The notes below the pieces were generated by a model. It was not told where the DNA came from. It saw only the letters and a program-made list of their open reading frames with translations, and did no database searches. Source: JANXVR01 sp034667405 (GTDB taxonomy: Bacteria > Actinomycetota > UBA4738 > HRBIN12). From it: a stretch of DNA of 64,000 nt. A program made the translations under genes and the position numbers. Positions 50,119-58,840 of this stretch are shown piece after piece. The DNA lies in contig JAXDJX010000019.1 in assembly GCA_034667405.1 (NCBI GenBank), positions 397,689 through 461,688 on the forward strand, in the 5' to 3' direction. Within the stretch, counting starts at the first letter, position 1. Every line of letters starts with the position of its first letter.

Positions 50119-52175
50119 CGGCCTCCGCGCCCGCGTTCGACCGCGAGCGACATCAGCCGTTCCTGCGCGTCGACCCCCCGCTCGGGGTTGACCTTGTGCC
50201 AAGATCCGTCGGCATCCAACTCCCACGACAGGACGTCGTCGTCGAGAGAGGCCTCGATGATCTCGTCGAGGCGGGCGCGAAGCGCCGCATCCTCGACGGG
50301 GGCCACGGCCTCGACCCGCCGATCCAGATTGCGCGGCATGAGGTCCGCCGAGCCGATGAGGTAGCGCGCCGACTCCCCCGTTCCGAATCGGAAGATCCTG
50401 GAGTGCTCCAGGAACCGACCGACCAGTGATCTGACCCGGATGCCTTCGGAGAGCCCCGGGACCCCAGGACGGAGACAACAGATCCCGCGGACGATGAGAT
50501 CGATCCGGGTCCCCGCCTGCGAGGCCGCGTAGAGCGCATCGATCAGGTCCGGATCCACCAGGCTGTTCATCTTCAAGACGATCCGTCCGTCCGGCAGATC
50601 GACCTGTTCGGCGATGAGTTCCTCGAAACGTGGCCGGAGCGAGACCGGGGCGACCAGGAGCCGCCCGTATTCGCGTTGCCTGCTGTACCCGGTCAGGAGG
50701 TTGAAAAGGTCCGTGAGGTCCGAGCCGAGTTGGCGATCCGCGGTGAGGATCCCGACGTCCTCGTACAGGCGAGCCGTGCTCGGGTTGTAGTTGCCCGTGC
50801 CGATGTGCCCGTAGCGTCGAACCCCCCCTTCCTCGCGCCGGACCACCAGGCAGACCTTCGCGTGGGTCTTCAGGCCGACCACCCCGTACACGACGTGGAC
50901 CCCGGCTTGCTCCAAGGCCCGCGCCCAGGTGATGTTCGCCTGCTCGTCGAATCGCGCCGTGAGCTCGACCAGGGCCACCACTTGCTTGCCGGCCTCCGCT
51001 GCGCGGATCAGGGCCCGCACGATCGGGCTGTCCGCAGAGGTTCGGTAGAGGGTCTGTTTGATGGCTAGAACGTTCGGATCACCGGCGGCCTGTTCGATGA
51101 ACGCGACCATCGAGGTCTGGAACGAGTCATACGGGTGATGCACCAAGAGGTCGCCACCGCGGAGCACCTTGAAGATGTCGGCCGGATACTCACCCTCGCC
51201 GGCCAGGCGGGGCGGTGTCACGGGCGTCCACGCGGCGGCCTTCAGGTCGGGTCTGTCGAGGTCAACGAACGACCACAGCGCGCCCAGGTCGAGAAGACCG
51301 GACGATATGTAGACCTCGTCGGGATCCAGGTCGAGCTCGCGCAGCAGCAGCCCATGCACCTCGTGGGTAACGGTCGAGTCCACCTCCAGTCGCACGGGAG
51401 TGGCGCCCCGGCGGCGGCGGCGGAGCACGGTCTCGACCGCTTCCAAAAGGTCCTCGGCCTCGTCCTCCTCGAGTTCGACGTCGGCGTCGCGGGTGATGCG
51501 GAAGAGGTGGTGGCCGATGATCTCCATGCCGGGGAACAGTTCACCGAGGTTCGCGGCGATGACCTGCTCGAGCGGGATGAACCGTCCGGCGTCGGGCAGC
51601 GGCAGGAACCGAGGGAGCAGCGGCGGGACCTTCACCCGCGCGAACCGTCGTTCTCCCGTCATGGGGTCGCGCACCACGGCCGCGAGATTCAACGAGAGCG
51701 ACGAGATGTAGGGGAACGGATGCGCGGGGTCAACCGACAATGGCGTGAGGACGGGAAAGATCCTGTCCTGGAACTCGTGTGCCAGGTGGTCTCGTTCGTC
51801 GGCCTCCAGCTGGTCCCACGCCACGAGGCGGATATCCGCTTTCTCGAGCGCAGGCAGGAGATCGGTCTGGAGCACGTCGTCCGCGCGAGCGCCGAGGAGT
51901 TGCACTCGCAGGCGGATCGCGTCGAGTTGCTCGCCCGGTGTGGAACCCTCCGGTGTGACGGTGCCCACGCCGGCGTCCCGCTGCTCCTGAAGACCCGCGA
52001 CCCGGATCTGGAAGAACTCGTCCAGGCCCTGGGCGTAGATAGCGAGGAACTTGACCCGGTCAAGAAGGGGCTGTGAAGCATCCTCGGCCAGGGCGAGGAC
52101 CCGGGCGTTGAACTCCAGCCAAGAAAGCTCGCGGTTCAGGAATCGCGGAACCATGATCTCGGGCAATGTGGTCAT
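50115..52175 (-). CDS. ppk: Polyphosphate kinase 1
   Basis: 686 residues, usual length. It opens with FLNRELSWLEFNARVL, the PPK1 N-domain signature, and has HPYDSF. The phospho-acceptor His is in GLKTHAKVCLVVRRE (about 435), followed by RYGHIGTGNYN. It polymerises ATP gamma-phosphates into polyphosphate. TAGACT (52210-52205 on the minus strand) is a -10 candidate, giving a 35-nt leader. It lies 64 bp after the DUF47-pitA operon, so part of its expression may be PHO-dependent read-through (inference). Confidence 0.95.
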   Translation of the reverse strand: MTTLPEIMVPRFLNRELSWLEFNARVLALAEDASQPLLDRVKFLAIYAQGLDEFFQIRVAGLQEQRDAGVGTVTPEGSTPGEQLDAIRLRVQLLGARADDVLQTDLLPALEKADIRLVAWDQLEADERDHLAHEFQDRIFPVLTPLSVDPAHPFPYISSLSLNLAAVVRDPMTGERRFARVKVPPLLPRFLPLPDAGRFIPLEQVIAANLGELFPGMEIIGHHLFRITRDADVELEEDEAEDLLEAVETVLRRRRRGATPVRLEVDSTVTHEVHGLLLRELDLDPDEVYISSGLLDLGALWSFVDLDRPDLKAAAWTPVTPPRLAGEGEYPADIFKVLRGGDLLVHHPYDSFQTSMVAFIEQAAGDPNVLAIKQTLYRTSADSPIVRALIRAAEAGKQVVALVELTARFDEQANITWARALEQAGVHVVYGVVGLKTHAKVCLVVRREEGGVRRYGHIGTGNYNPSTARLYEDVGILTADRQLGSDLTDLFNLLTGYSRQREYGRLLVAPVSLRPRFEELIAEQVDLPDGRIVLKMNSLVDPDLIDALYAASQAGTRIDLIVRGICCLRPGVPGLSEGIRVRSLVGRFLEHSRIFRFGTGESARYLIGSADLMPRNLDRRVEAVAPVEDAALRARLDEIIEASLDDDVLSWELDADGSWHKVNPERGVDAQERLMSLAVERGRGGR

Positions 52176-52239
52176 CGGGCCCCAGTTGTGAGGAAGGAGC
52201 CGCCAGTCTAGCCAGTGCCCGTGTCCTGCGGTAGGGCTC

Positions 52240-52863
52240 TCAGGCGTGCTTCAGCACGACCGATTCGATGACGTTCGCGACGTTCTCGAGCCCGTCGAGC
52301 GCCTCTTCGAGCGACTCGATGACTTCCTTCCACTTCAGGACGTCCATCGCCCGGTGGTCGCCCGAGAACAGGTCGGCGACGGCACGACGATAGAGCTTGT
52401 CGCCTTCGTTCTCCAGGCTGTTGATCGCGACCCAGTACGGCTCCAGGTCTGCCTTGCCCAGCCGTTTGAACGCTTTGACGGCCATCTCCGTCTGGATCGC
52501 CGCTCGAAGCAGGACGTCGGCTTGGGCCAGCATCTCCGGACGCGGTTCCTCGATGGCATGCAGGACGAATAGGTCGGAGGCCGCCTCCATCGAATCCAGG
52601 ACATCATCCAGCGCCGTGGCGAGGACGTGGATGTCCTCCCTGTCCATCGGGGTGATGAACGTGGTGTTGAGGCGTCGGATGATCGAATGTGTGATCTCGT
52701 CGCCCATATGTTCGCGTTCCTGGATACGCCGCGCCTTCATCTCCACGTCGGTGTAGTCCGTAACGAGATCCTTCAACAGCTCGGCCGTCACACGGATGTT
52801 CTCCGCGGATTCAACGAATAGCTCGAAGAAGACCTCCGGTCGCTGCGACACCTTGAGCTTCAC
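52240..52863 (-). CDS. DUF47 / PhoU-like phosphate transport regulator, second copy
   Basis: 207 residues from GTG 52863. Helical throughout. Conserved PhoU_div features: ARRIQEREHMGDEITHSIIRRL, NTTFITPMDREDIHVLATALDDVLDSMEAA and EGDKLYRRAVADLFSG. DUF47 proteins accompany Pit-type transporters and are thought to modulate them. It is the fourth gene of the pit operon, overlaps the small membrane-protein gene by GTGA, and is similar to the first DUF47 at 54076. Confidence 0.93.
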   Translation of the reverse strand: MKLKVSQRPEVFFELFVESAENIRVTAELLKDLVTDYTDVEMKARRIQEREHMGDEITHSIIRRLNTTFITPMDREDIHVLATALDDVLDSMEAASDLFVLHAIEEPRPEMLAQADVLLRAAIQTEMAVKAFKRLGKADLEPYWVAINSLENEGDKLYRRAVADLFSGDHRAMDVLKWKEVIESLEEALDGLENVANVIESVVLKHA

Positions 52864-53090
52864 GGGCGTTCCTCTCGTTCGTTGGTACTGGTCGCGGACA
52901 AATGAGCGGTCTCGTCACTGGTGAGCCGATCCCCTTGTACTTCCTCGATCCCCAAGAGCACGAACCAGAAGAGGGCGATACCCGCCATGGTCAGGTTCAC
53001 CCATCGGAAGTCGGAAGGCGTTGGTGGCAGCAGCAGCAGGGAGATCACGGCGACCGCGAGGAAGAAGAGTGGCCTACGTCCGAACCTCAT
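52860..53090 (-). CDS. Small two-helix membrane protein in the pit operon
   Basis: 76 residues. Two hydrophobic segments (about 7-22 and 31-50), the second ending in WFVLLGIEE, followed by an acidic tail. It overlaps pitA at its start (ATGA) and the DUF47 gene at its end (GTGA), so it is translated as part of the set. It may assist Pit assembly or gating. I do not recognise a family. Confidence 0.75.
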   Translation of the reverse strand: MRFGRRPLFFLAVAVISLLLLPPTPSDFRWVNLTMAGIALFWFVLLGIEEVQGDRLTSDETAHLSATSTNEREERP

Positions 53091-54079
53091 TTCCACACCC
53101 CTTTGAGCACCGTCTCGACGCCGAACGACACGACGAACGCACCGGGGATCGTCAACACCCACGCCCAGACGACCCGCCCGGCCACTCCCCATCGCACGGC
53201 CGAAAGCCGTTGCGTGGTACCGGTTCCCACGATCGCTCCCGTGATGGTGTGGGTCGTCGAGACAGGCACGCCGCCGAGCGTTGCCACCATGATCGCCGCA
53301 GCGGCGGCGGTCTCGGCAGAGAATCCACCGACGGGCTGCACCTTCGTGATCTTCGATCCCATCGTGTGAACGATGCGCCATCCGCCGAAGAGTGTTCCCA
53401 GTCCGATGGCCGAGTGTGCGGCGAGCACCACCCAAACCGGAACCGACGCGTCGATGGGGAGCCGGTGATTGGCGATGAGGAGGGCGAGGATGATGCCCAT
53501 GGTCTTCTGAGCGTCGTTCGCCCCGTGACCCAGGCTGAACAATGCGGCGGAAACAAGCTGCGCGCGCCGGAACCCTCGGTTCAGCTTCTCCACCTTGCGG
53601 TAGCGATGGAACACCCAATAGATGCCCGTCATGATCGTGAACGCCAGGAGGAACCCGAACAGCGGCGACAACACGATGAACACCGCGATCTTCTGGAACT
53701 CCGCCGCCACCAACGAATCCCAACCGGAGAGCGCCACGGCGGCACCCGCCATCCCGCCGACCAGGGCGTGCGAGGAACTGGTTGGCAGCCCCAGCAGCCA
53801 GGTGATGATGTCCCACGCGATCGCCCCGAAGAGCCCCGCGAAGATCGCAGCATTGTTGAACACGCCGGGCTGCACGACCTTTGAGATCGTCGCTGCGACC
53901 GCCGTGCCGAAGATGGCGAAGGCGGCGAAATTCCAGAAGGCCGCCCATGCTACGGCCTGCTTCGGCGTCAACACCCGGGTGGAGACCACCGTTGCGATCG
54001 AGTTGGCGGCGTCGTGGAATCCGTTGAAGAAGTCGAACGCCAGCGCCACGGCGATGATGAGGACCACGGTGATGGTCAT
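53087..54079 (-). CDS. pitA: Inorganic phosphate transporter, Pit family
   Basis: 330 residues from ATG 54079. The two PHO-4 repeats show FFNGFHDAANSIATVVSTRVLTP at the N-terminus and FSLGHGANDAQKTMGIILALL in the middle; the Asn-Asp pairs are the phosphate/cation sites. About ten helices. Imports metal phosphate by proton symport, low-affinity alongside the Pst system. Both neighbours overlap by 4 nt. Confidence 0.94.
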   Translation of the reverse strand: MTITVVLIIAVALAFDFFNGFHDAANSIATVVSTRVLTPKQAVAWAAFWNFAAFAIFGTAVAATISKVVQPGVFNNAAIFAGLFGAIAWDIITWLLGLPTSSSHALVGGMAGAAVALSGWDSLVAAEFQKIAVFIVLSPLFGFLLAFTIMTGIYWVFHRYRKVEKLNRGFRRAQLVSAALFSLGHGANDAQKTMGIILALLIANHRLPIDASVPVWVVLAAHSAIGLGTLFGGWRIVHTMGSKITKVQPVGGFSAETAAAAAIMVATLGGVPVSTTHTITGAIVGTGTTQRLSAVRWGVAGRVVWAWVLTIPGAFVVSFGVETVLKGVWK

Positions 54080-54693
54080 GCGAACTTCAGCGCCACTGAT
54101 TCGAGGATGTTCCCGATACCCTCGCACCGGTCGATGGCATCCTCGGTCTCCCGAAGAAGATCTTTCCACTTCAAGACGTCCATCGCTTTGTAGTCACCCG
54201 AGTAGAGCGCCGCCACCGCCCGACGGTAGACCCAGTCACCCTCGCGCTCCTGGAGCTTGATGTGGTTGACGGAGTGTTCGATGGTCCGCAGGTGCCGAAG
54301 CCCGCGAACGGCCTCCCGCACCAAGCCCGACGCAGTGACTAGGGTCACGACCTGCTGGCGGAACTGCGGGATGACCTCCTGAAGGCCGTGCAGGACCAGC
54401 AGATCTCCGACCGCTTCGATGTGATCGAGCACATCGTCCAGGAAGGAGGCGAGGTGATGGATGTCCGACCGGTCGATCGGGACCACGAAAGTGGTGTTGA
54501 GCAGGGCCATGACGGTGTGCGTGAGGTCATCGCCCCGGTGTTCGAGATCCTGGATCCTCGCACCGTGGGCGGCTGCGTTCGGAAGGTCGTCCACGAGCGC
54601 CAAGAGCTCCTGAGCGCCCGCCTCGACGTTGGCGGCTGCTTGTTCGAAGAGATCGTAGAAGGCGAGTTCGCGCGGTATGGCTTGGAACGGCAC
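54076..54693 (-). CDS. DUF47 / PhoU-like phosphate transport regulator, first copy
   Basis: 205 residues from GTG 54693, chosen because GAGGAG lies just upstream; ATG 54744 is in frame without a site. Helical PhoU_div fold: ARIQDLEHRGDDLTHTVMALL, NTTFVVPIDRSDIHHLASFLDDVLDHIEAV and EGDWVYRRAVAALYSG. First gene of the operon, followed by pitA through ATGA. A triple PHO box lies 62-90 bp upstream. Confidence 0.93.
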   Translation of the reverse strand: MPFQAIPRELAFYDLFEQAAANVEAGAQELLALVDDLPNAAAHGARIQDLEHRGDDLTHTVMALLNTTFVVPIDRSDIHHLASFLDDVLDHIEAVGDLLVLHGLQEVIPQFRQQVVTLVTASGLVREAVRGLRHLRTIEHSVNHIKLQEREGDWVYRRAVAALYSGDYKAMDVLKWKDLLRETEDAIDRCEGIGNILESVALKFA

Positions 54694-54754
54694 CTTCTCC
54701 TCTTTCCATAGGTGTCCAACCGGTGACCAGGGAACGACAACCAAGGGGCCCCAC

Positions 54755-54783
54755 GGTGAACGGAAGGTGAACGGAAGGTGAAC
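54755..54783 (-). promoter_or_regulatory. PHO box: three GTTCACC at 11-bp steps
   Basis: On the minus strand GTTCACC occurs at 54783-54777, 54772-54766 and 54761-54755, separated by CTTCC-like 4-nt spacers (plus strand GGTGAAC every 11 bp). This is the PhoB/PhoP direct-repeat logic known from Streptomyces. It lies upstream of DUF47-pitA and only 7 bp past the phoB stop. Confidence 0.8.
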
Positions 54784-54789
54784 GCCCAG

Positions 54790-55509
54790 CTAGTCGACGA
54801 ATTTGTAGCCGAGTCCGCGCACGGTGACGAGGTGGAGCGGCTCGTGGGGATCGGCCTCGATCTTCCGGCGGATCCTTTTCACATGGACGTCGAGTGTCTT
54901 CGTGTCGCCGACGTAGTCGGCTCCCCAGACCTCTTCGATGAGGAACAGTCGGGTGAGCAGGCGGCCCTTGCGCCGAAGTAACGCCTCCAACAACTCGAAC
55001 TCCTTGGGAGTGAGTGCGACCAGGTCACCGGCTACGAACACCTCGTGTCGAGCCGTATCCATCTGCACGGGCCCGCCGGTCAGGTGTTCATCGGCGGCCG
55101 TGACCTCCTCGTGTGTTGGCTGGATGGCGCCGCGCCGCAGGTGTGCCCGAACCCGTGAGATCAATTCGCGGACCGAGAACGGCTTCGTGACGTAGTCGTC
55201 GGCACCCAGTTCCAGACCCGTGACCTTGTCGGCCTCGGCATCCTTGGCCGTAACGATGATGATCGGGACGTTCGACTCGGCGCGGATCGCCCGGCAAACA
55301 TCCAGCCCGGAAAGGTGAGGAAGCATGAGATCGAGGATCACCAATGCCGGGGCGTCCGCGCGGAACCGATCGAGACCCGTCCTGCCGTCGCCGGCCACGA
55401 TGACTTCGAACCCCTCGCGCGCCAGGTTGTAGCGAACGGATTCGGCGAGCGACGGCTCATCCTCCACCACGAGGATACGGGTGGGGGTCTCGGACCCGGG
55501 AACGCTCAT
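54790..55509 (-). CDS. phoB: Phosphate response regulator, PhoB/PhoP family
   Basis: 239 residues from ATG 55509. Receiver with phospho-acceptor D60 in LVILDLMLPHLSG, VTAKD and TKPFSV; a winged helix ending VWGADYVGDTKTLDVHVKRIRRKIEADP and TVRGLGYKF. The TKTLDVHVKRIR recognition region is that of PhoB/RegX3-type regulators. It overlaps phoU by ATGA. It would bind the GTTCACC repeats at 54755 and 60014-60117. The matching kinase is encoded divergently at the far end of the pst operon (60147). Confidence 0.92.
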   Translation of the reverse strand: MSVPGSETPTRILVVEDEPSLAESVRYNLAREGFEVIVAGDGRTGLDRFRADAPALVILDLMLPHLSGLDVCRAIRAESNVPIIIVTAKDAEADKVTGLELGADDYVTKPFSVRELISRVRAHLRRGAIQPTHEEVTAADEHLTGGPVQMDTARHEVFVAGDLVALTPKEFELLEALLRRKGRLLTRLFLIEEVWGADYVGDTKTLDVHVKRIRRKIEADPHEPLHLVTVRGLGYKFVD

Positions 55510-56186
55510 CCCACCTCCGGGTGTGAGGCGTCGGTGAATTCGCGGAACTCGCCGGTCAGGAAGAATGCGACCTGTTCGGCGATATCGACAGCGTTGTCGC
55601 CGACGCGTTCCAGCTGTCGGGCAAGGACGTTCATCCGCAGGCCCCATTCCAACATCTCCGAATCGGCGGCGAGCAGGGCAACCTCCCGGTACATCCCCAG
55701 GTTGAGGCGATCCACGGGATCGTCCATGACTGGAAGCTTAAGGGCGAGCTCGAGGTCTCGATCACGAAGCGACGCCAGCGCGGTCCGGATCATGTCCCGA
55801 ACCACATCGCCCATCTCGTTCAGGTGGGAAACGATGGTGCCCCCCGCCGGGAGGTCTCGGACCGACAGGAACATCTTGGCCACGTTCACGGCCTGATCGC
55901 CGATCCGCTCCAGGTGCAGGTTGATGTGGAGGATCGCAGACAACCGTCGGAGGTCACCGGCCACCGGGGTCTGCAGGGCAAGCACCTCGAGGATGCGACG
56001 CTCAACGGCCAGGTATCGCTCATCGATGGCGTCGTCTTCGGCGATCACGTCGTTGGCGAGCTCGGGGTCGCGAGTCACCAGCGCGGTCACCGCGCGGTCG
56101 ATGGCTCTCTCGGCCAGTTCGCCCTCGGCCAATACCTCCCGCTCGATCGAATCGAGTTCGTCGTGGAAAGCTTGTCTGGTTCCCAT
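55506..56186 (-). CDS. phoU: Phosphate signalling protein PhoU
   Basis: 226 residues, two PhoU repeats. FHDELDSIEREVLAEGELAERAI opens it, and NLHLERIGDQAVNVAKM and RQLERVGDNAVDIAEQ are the repeated metal-binding signatures (E-R-x-G-D-x-A). It links the Pst transporter to the kinase and represses signalling when phosphate is plentiful. Its ATG overlaps the pstB stop by TGATG. Confidence 0.95.
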   Translation of the reverse strand: MGTRQAFHDELDSIEREVLAEGELAERAIDRAVTALVTRDPELANDVIAEDDAIDERYLAVERRILEVLALQTPVAGDLRRLSAILHINLHLERIGDQAVNVAKMFLSVRDLPAGGTIVSHLNEMGDVVRDMIRTALASLRDRDLELALKLPVMDDPVDRLNLGMYREVALLAADSEMLEWGLRMNVLARQLERVGDNAVDIAEQVAFFLTGEFREFTDASHPEVG

Positions 56187-56941
56187 CAGCCGAACCGTCC
56201 CGTCACGTAGTCCTCCGTCCTTCGGTCCTCCGGATTTGTGAAGACCTTCTGTGTCGTGGCGAACTCCACCACTTCACCGTAGAGCATGAACAGCGTCGAA
56301 TCCGACACCCGCGCGGCCTGCTGCATGTTGTGCGTCACGATGATGACTGTGTAGTCGCGCTTCAACTCCGCGATCAGCTCTTCGATCCGCAGCGTGGATA
56401 CGGGGTCGAGCGCCGAGGCCGGTTCGTCCATGAGGAGGATCTGGGGTTCGACGGCCAGAGCGCGGGCGATGCAGAGGCGTTGTTGTTGGCCGCCCGACAG
56501 CCGTCCACCGGGCTGTTGCAACCGGTCTTTGACCTCTTCCCAGAGGCCGGCGGCACGCAGAGCCTTCTCCGCGCGATCGTGGAGTTCCGCCTTGGGGAAC
56601 CGGCCGGCGAGCTTGAGCCCCGCCACGGCATTGTCGAATACGCTCATCGTGGGGAACGGGTTGGGGCGTTGGAACACCATCCCGATCTGACGGCGCACCT
56701 CCACGGGATCCGCATCCGGCGCATACACATCCTGTCCGCCGAACAACACCTCACCTTCCGCACGCGCCCCTCGCACCTCTTCGTGCATCCGGTTCATGCA
56801 GCGGAGGAGCGTGGACTTGCCGCATCCCGAGGGACCGATGATGGCCGTGACGGCGCGATCGGCGGCGACGACGTCGATGGACTTCAATACCTTCGCCTTG
56901 CCGAACCACGCGTCGAGCTGTCGCACCTCGAGGGACGTCAC
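56186..56941 (-). CDS. pstB: Phosphate ABC transporter ATP-binding protein
   Basis: 251 residues from GTG 56941; the longer in-frame extension to 57070 lies inside pstA. Walker A GPSGCGKST, Q-loop FQRPNPFPTMSVFDNA, signature LSGGQQQRLCIARAL, Walker B LLMDEPASALDP, switch His VTHNM. The PNPFPTMS segment is specific for PstB. It overlaps pstA by GTGA. Confidence 0.95.
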   Translation of the reverse strand: MTSLEVRQLDAWFGKAKVLKSIDVVAADRAVTAIIGPSGCGKSTLLRCMNRMHEEVRGARAEGEVLFGGQDVYAPDADPVEVRRQIGMVFQRPNPFPTMSVFDNAVAGLKLAGRFPKAELHDRAEKALRAAGLWEEVKDRLQQPGGRLSGGQQQRLCIARALAVEPQILLMDEPASALDPVSTLRIEELIAELKRDYTVIIVTHNMQQAARVSDSTLFMLYGEVVEFATTQKVFTNPEDRRTEDYVTGRFG

Positions 56942-57825
56942 GCGAGCCTCCGTTGTCGGCGGATCGACACGACCCGGGCGGCGATGGACAGGACAAGGAC
57001 CGTGGTCATGAGGGTCAGCGCCGCCCCCCAGGCTAGCTCCTGCAGTACCGGCTGCGGTTGACGAGCCCACGAGTAGATATCCAGCGTGATGGACGCGGTC
57101 GGCCGGCCGTAGGACGTGTTCATGTAGCTGTTCCCGAGTGCCGTCAGCAGGATCGCCGCAGTTTCACCGAGACCCCGCGAGACCGCCAGCATCACGCCGG
57201 TGAGGATGCCCGAGCCGGCCGTGGGGATCACGATCTTCACGACAACCTTCCAACGCGGGAGCCCAAGTGCGAGCGCCCCCTCGCGGAGTTCCTGTGGCAC
57301 CAGCCGAAGCACTTCTTCCGTCGCCCGCGTCACCACGGGCCACATGAGGATCGAGATCGCCAGCGATGCCGCGTACGCGGAGAAGGAATGGGTCCAGGTG
57401 ACGACCGTCGCTGCCACCACCAGCCCCGCGATGATGGAGGGCGTCGCGAGCAGCGTGTTCGCCGTGAACCGCACGACCGTCGCGATCCGCCCACGGCCGT
57501 ACTCGGAGAGGTAGATCGCCGTGGCGATGCCGAGCGGTACGGACAGCACGACGGCCAAGCCGATGATCATCCCGGTCCCCACGATCGCATTCGCGATGCC
57601 GCCCGTGTGGGGGGGATCCAACGGTCCGGGGGGTAGTTTCGTGAAGAAGTTGATATTGAGCGCGGAGACACCTCGCACCACGACGAACATCGCGATCACG
57701 ACGAGTGGGACCAGAGCGAGCGCCGCGCAGAGCAGAAGGAACGCAGAGAAGACCCGATCCTTCATCCAGCGCGAACGGCTCAGCCCGGTGGCGAGCGGGC
57801 GTCGGTCCGCTACCGCGACGGCCAT
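56938..57825 (-). CDS. pstA: Phosphate ABC transporter permease PstA
   Basis: 295 residues, six predicted helices. EAA loop around QELREGALALGLPRWKVVVKIVIPTA, and VSRGLGETAAILLTALGN is typical of PstA. It pairs with PstC in the membrane. It starts with a 1-nt overlap (TGATG) with the pstC stop. Confidence 0.95.
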   Translation of the reverse strand: MAVAVADRRPLATGLSRSRWMKDRVFSAFLLLCAALALVPLVVIAMFVVVRGVSALNINFFTKLPPGPLDPPHTGGIANAIVGTGMIIGLAVVLSVPLGIATAIYLSEYGRGRIATVVRFTANTLLATPSIIAGLVVAATVVTWTHSFSAYAASLAISILMWPVVTRATEEVLRLVPQELREGALALGLPRWKVVVKIVIPTAGSGILTGVMLAVSRGLGETAAILLTALGNSYMNTSYGRPTASITLDIYSWARQPQPVLQELAWGAALTLMTTVLVLSIAARVVSIRRQRRLA

Positions 57826-58766
57826 CAGCCGGCCTCGATCGCAGATTCCATGCGGCGGGCGCCGCGGCTCACGAACATCTTCGACAACGCCGCCAATCCG
57901 AAGGACAGCGCTACCAAGATGACGCCGAGGGCCAAGAGCGAGGAGCGTTGGAGCTGGTTCGTCGCGCCGTTGAACTGGCTCGCGATCGCGGAGGCGATCG
58001 ACTGCCCGGGGGCGTACAGGCTCGCGCCCAAAGACGCGCCACCGCCGATGACCATGGACACGGCGATGGTCTCGCCGAGGGCCCGCCCTAGTCCCAGGAA
58101 CGCGGCGCCAGCGATCCCCTGCGCCGAATACGGCAGGACGGCCATCCGGATCGTTTCGTACCTCGTTGCGCCGAGTGCCTTCGCCGCCTCCCGGAGATCC
58201 CGCGGCACCGTCGCGACCACCTCCCGGCTGATCGCAGTGACGATCGGAAGGATCATGATCGAGAGCACCACACCCGCAACGAAGTAGTCACCTCCCGCGC
58301 CCACCACGTGACCGCTCGCACTCCTGGAGAGCGCGGGGAAGAGCTTCCCGACCACGGGTATCCAACCGAAGATCGAATGCAGGAGCGGTTCGATGTTGCG
58401 CTCCATCCACGGCGCGATGACGAACAGCCCCACCAATCCGAACACCACGCTCGGGATGGCGGCCAAGACATCGATGAACGTCGCGAGCGGTCCCGTGATC
58501 TTCGCCGAGATGGGTTCGTTCAGCAGGATGGCGAGCCCCACCGCGACCGGCACCGAGAGCACGAGCGCCACGAACGACGTCAGCAGGGTCCCGAACACGA
58601 ACGGCAGCGCGCCGAACTGCTGATGCGGAGGATCCCAGTGGGAACTGGTCAGGAACCCCAACCCGAACCTCGAGAACGTCGGCGCACCGCCCTTAGCAAG
58701 GACGGCGAGCACCAGGGCGAGTACACCGACGAGGAGGATCCCCGTGGTCAGGGTGATCCCGACCAT
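57825..58766 (-). CDS. pstC: Phosphate ABC transporter permease PstC
   Basis: 313 residues from ATG 58766. In-frame GTG 58781 and TTG 58844 are alternatives. ATG or GTG leaves a strong 13-bp hairpin between pstS and pstC, while TTG would put the hairpin inside the coding region. EAA loop around RDLREAAKALGATRYETIRMAVLPYS; GLGRALGETIAVSMVIGG is typical of PstC. Six helices predicted, with a large external loop near residues 115-155. None of the starts has a clear Shine-Dalgarno. Confidence 0.92.
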   Translation of the reverse strand: MVGITLTTGILLVGVLALVLAVLAKGGAPTFSRFGLGFLTSSHWDPPHQQFGALPFVFGTLLTSFVALVLSVPVAVGLAILLNEPISAKITGPLATFIDVLAAIPSVVFGLVGLFVIAPWMERNIEPLLHSIFGWIPVVGKLFPALSRSASGHVVGAGGDYFVAGVVLSIMILPIVTAISREVVATVPRDLREAAKALGATRYETIRMAVLPYSAQGIAGAAFLGLGRALGETIAVSMVIGGGASLGASLYAPGQSIASAIASQFNGATNQLQRSSLLALGVILVALSFGLAALSKMFVSRGARRMESAIEAG

Positions 58767-58786
58767 GACCCGGTCACCCACGCGGC

Positions 58787-58815
58787 GAGGACGCCGCCCT
58801 GCGGGCGGCGTCCTC
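58787..58815 (-). promoter_or_regulatory. 13-bp perfect hairpin between pstS and pstC
   Basis: GAGGACGCCGCCC (58787-58799) pairs with GGGCGGCGTCCTC (58803-58815) over a 3-nt loop. No T-run follows. Hairpins at this position in other pst operons stabilise or limit read-through so that PstS is made in excess. Here it lies 25 bp beyond the pstS stop. Confidence 0.65.
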
Positions 58816-58840
58816 GTTCGCTCGGTTCGGGTTGCCCGGG

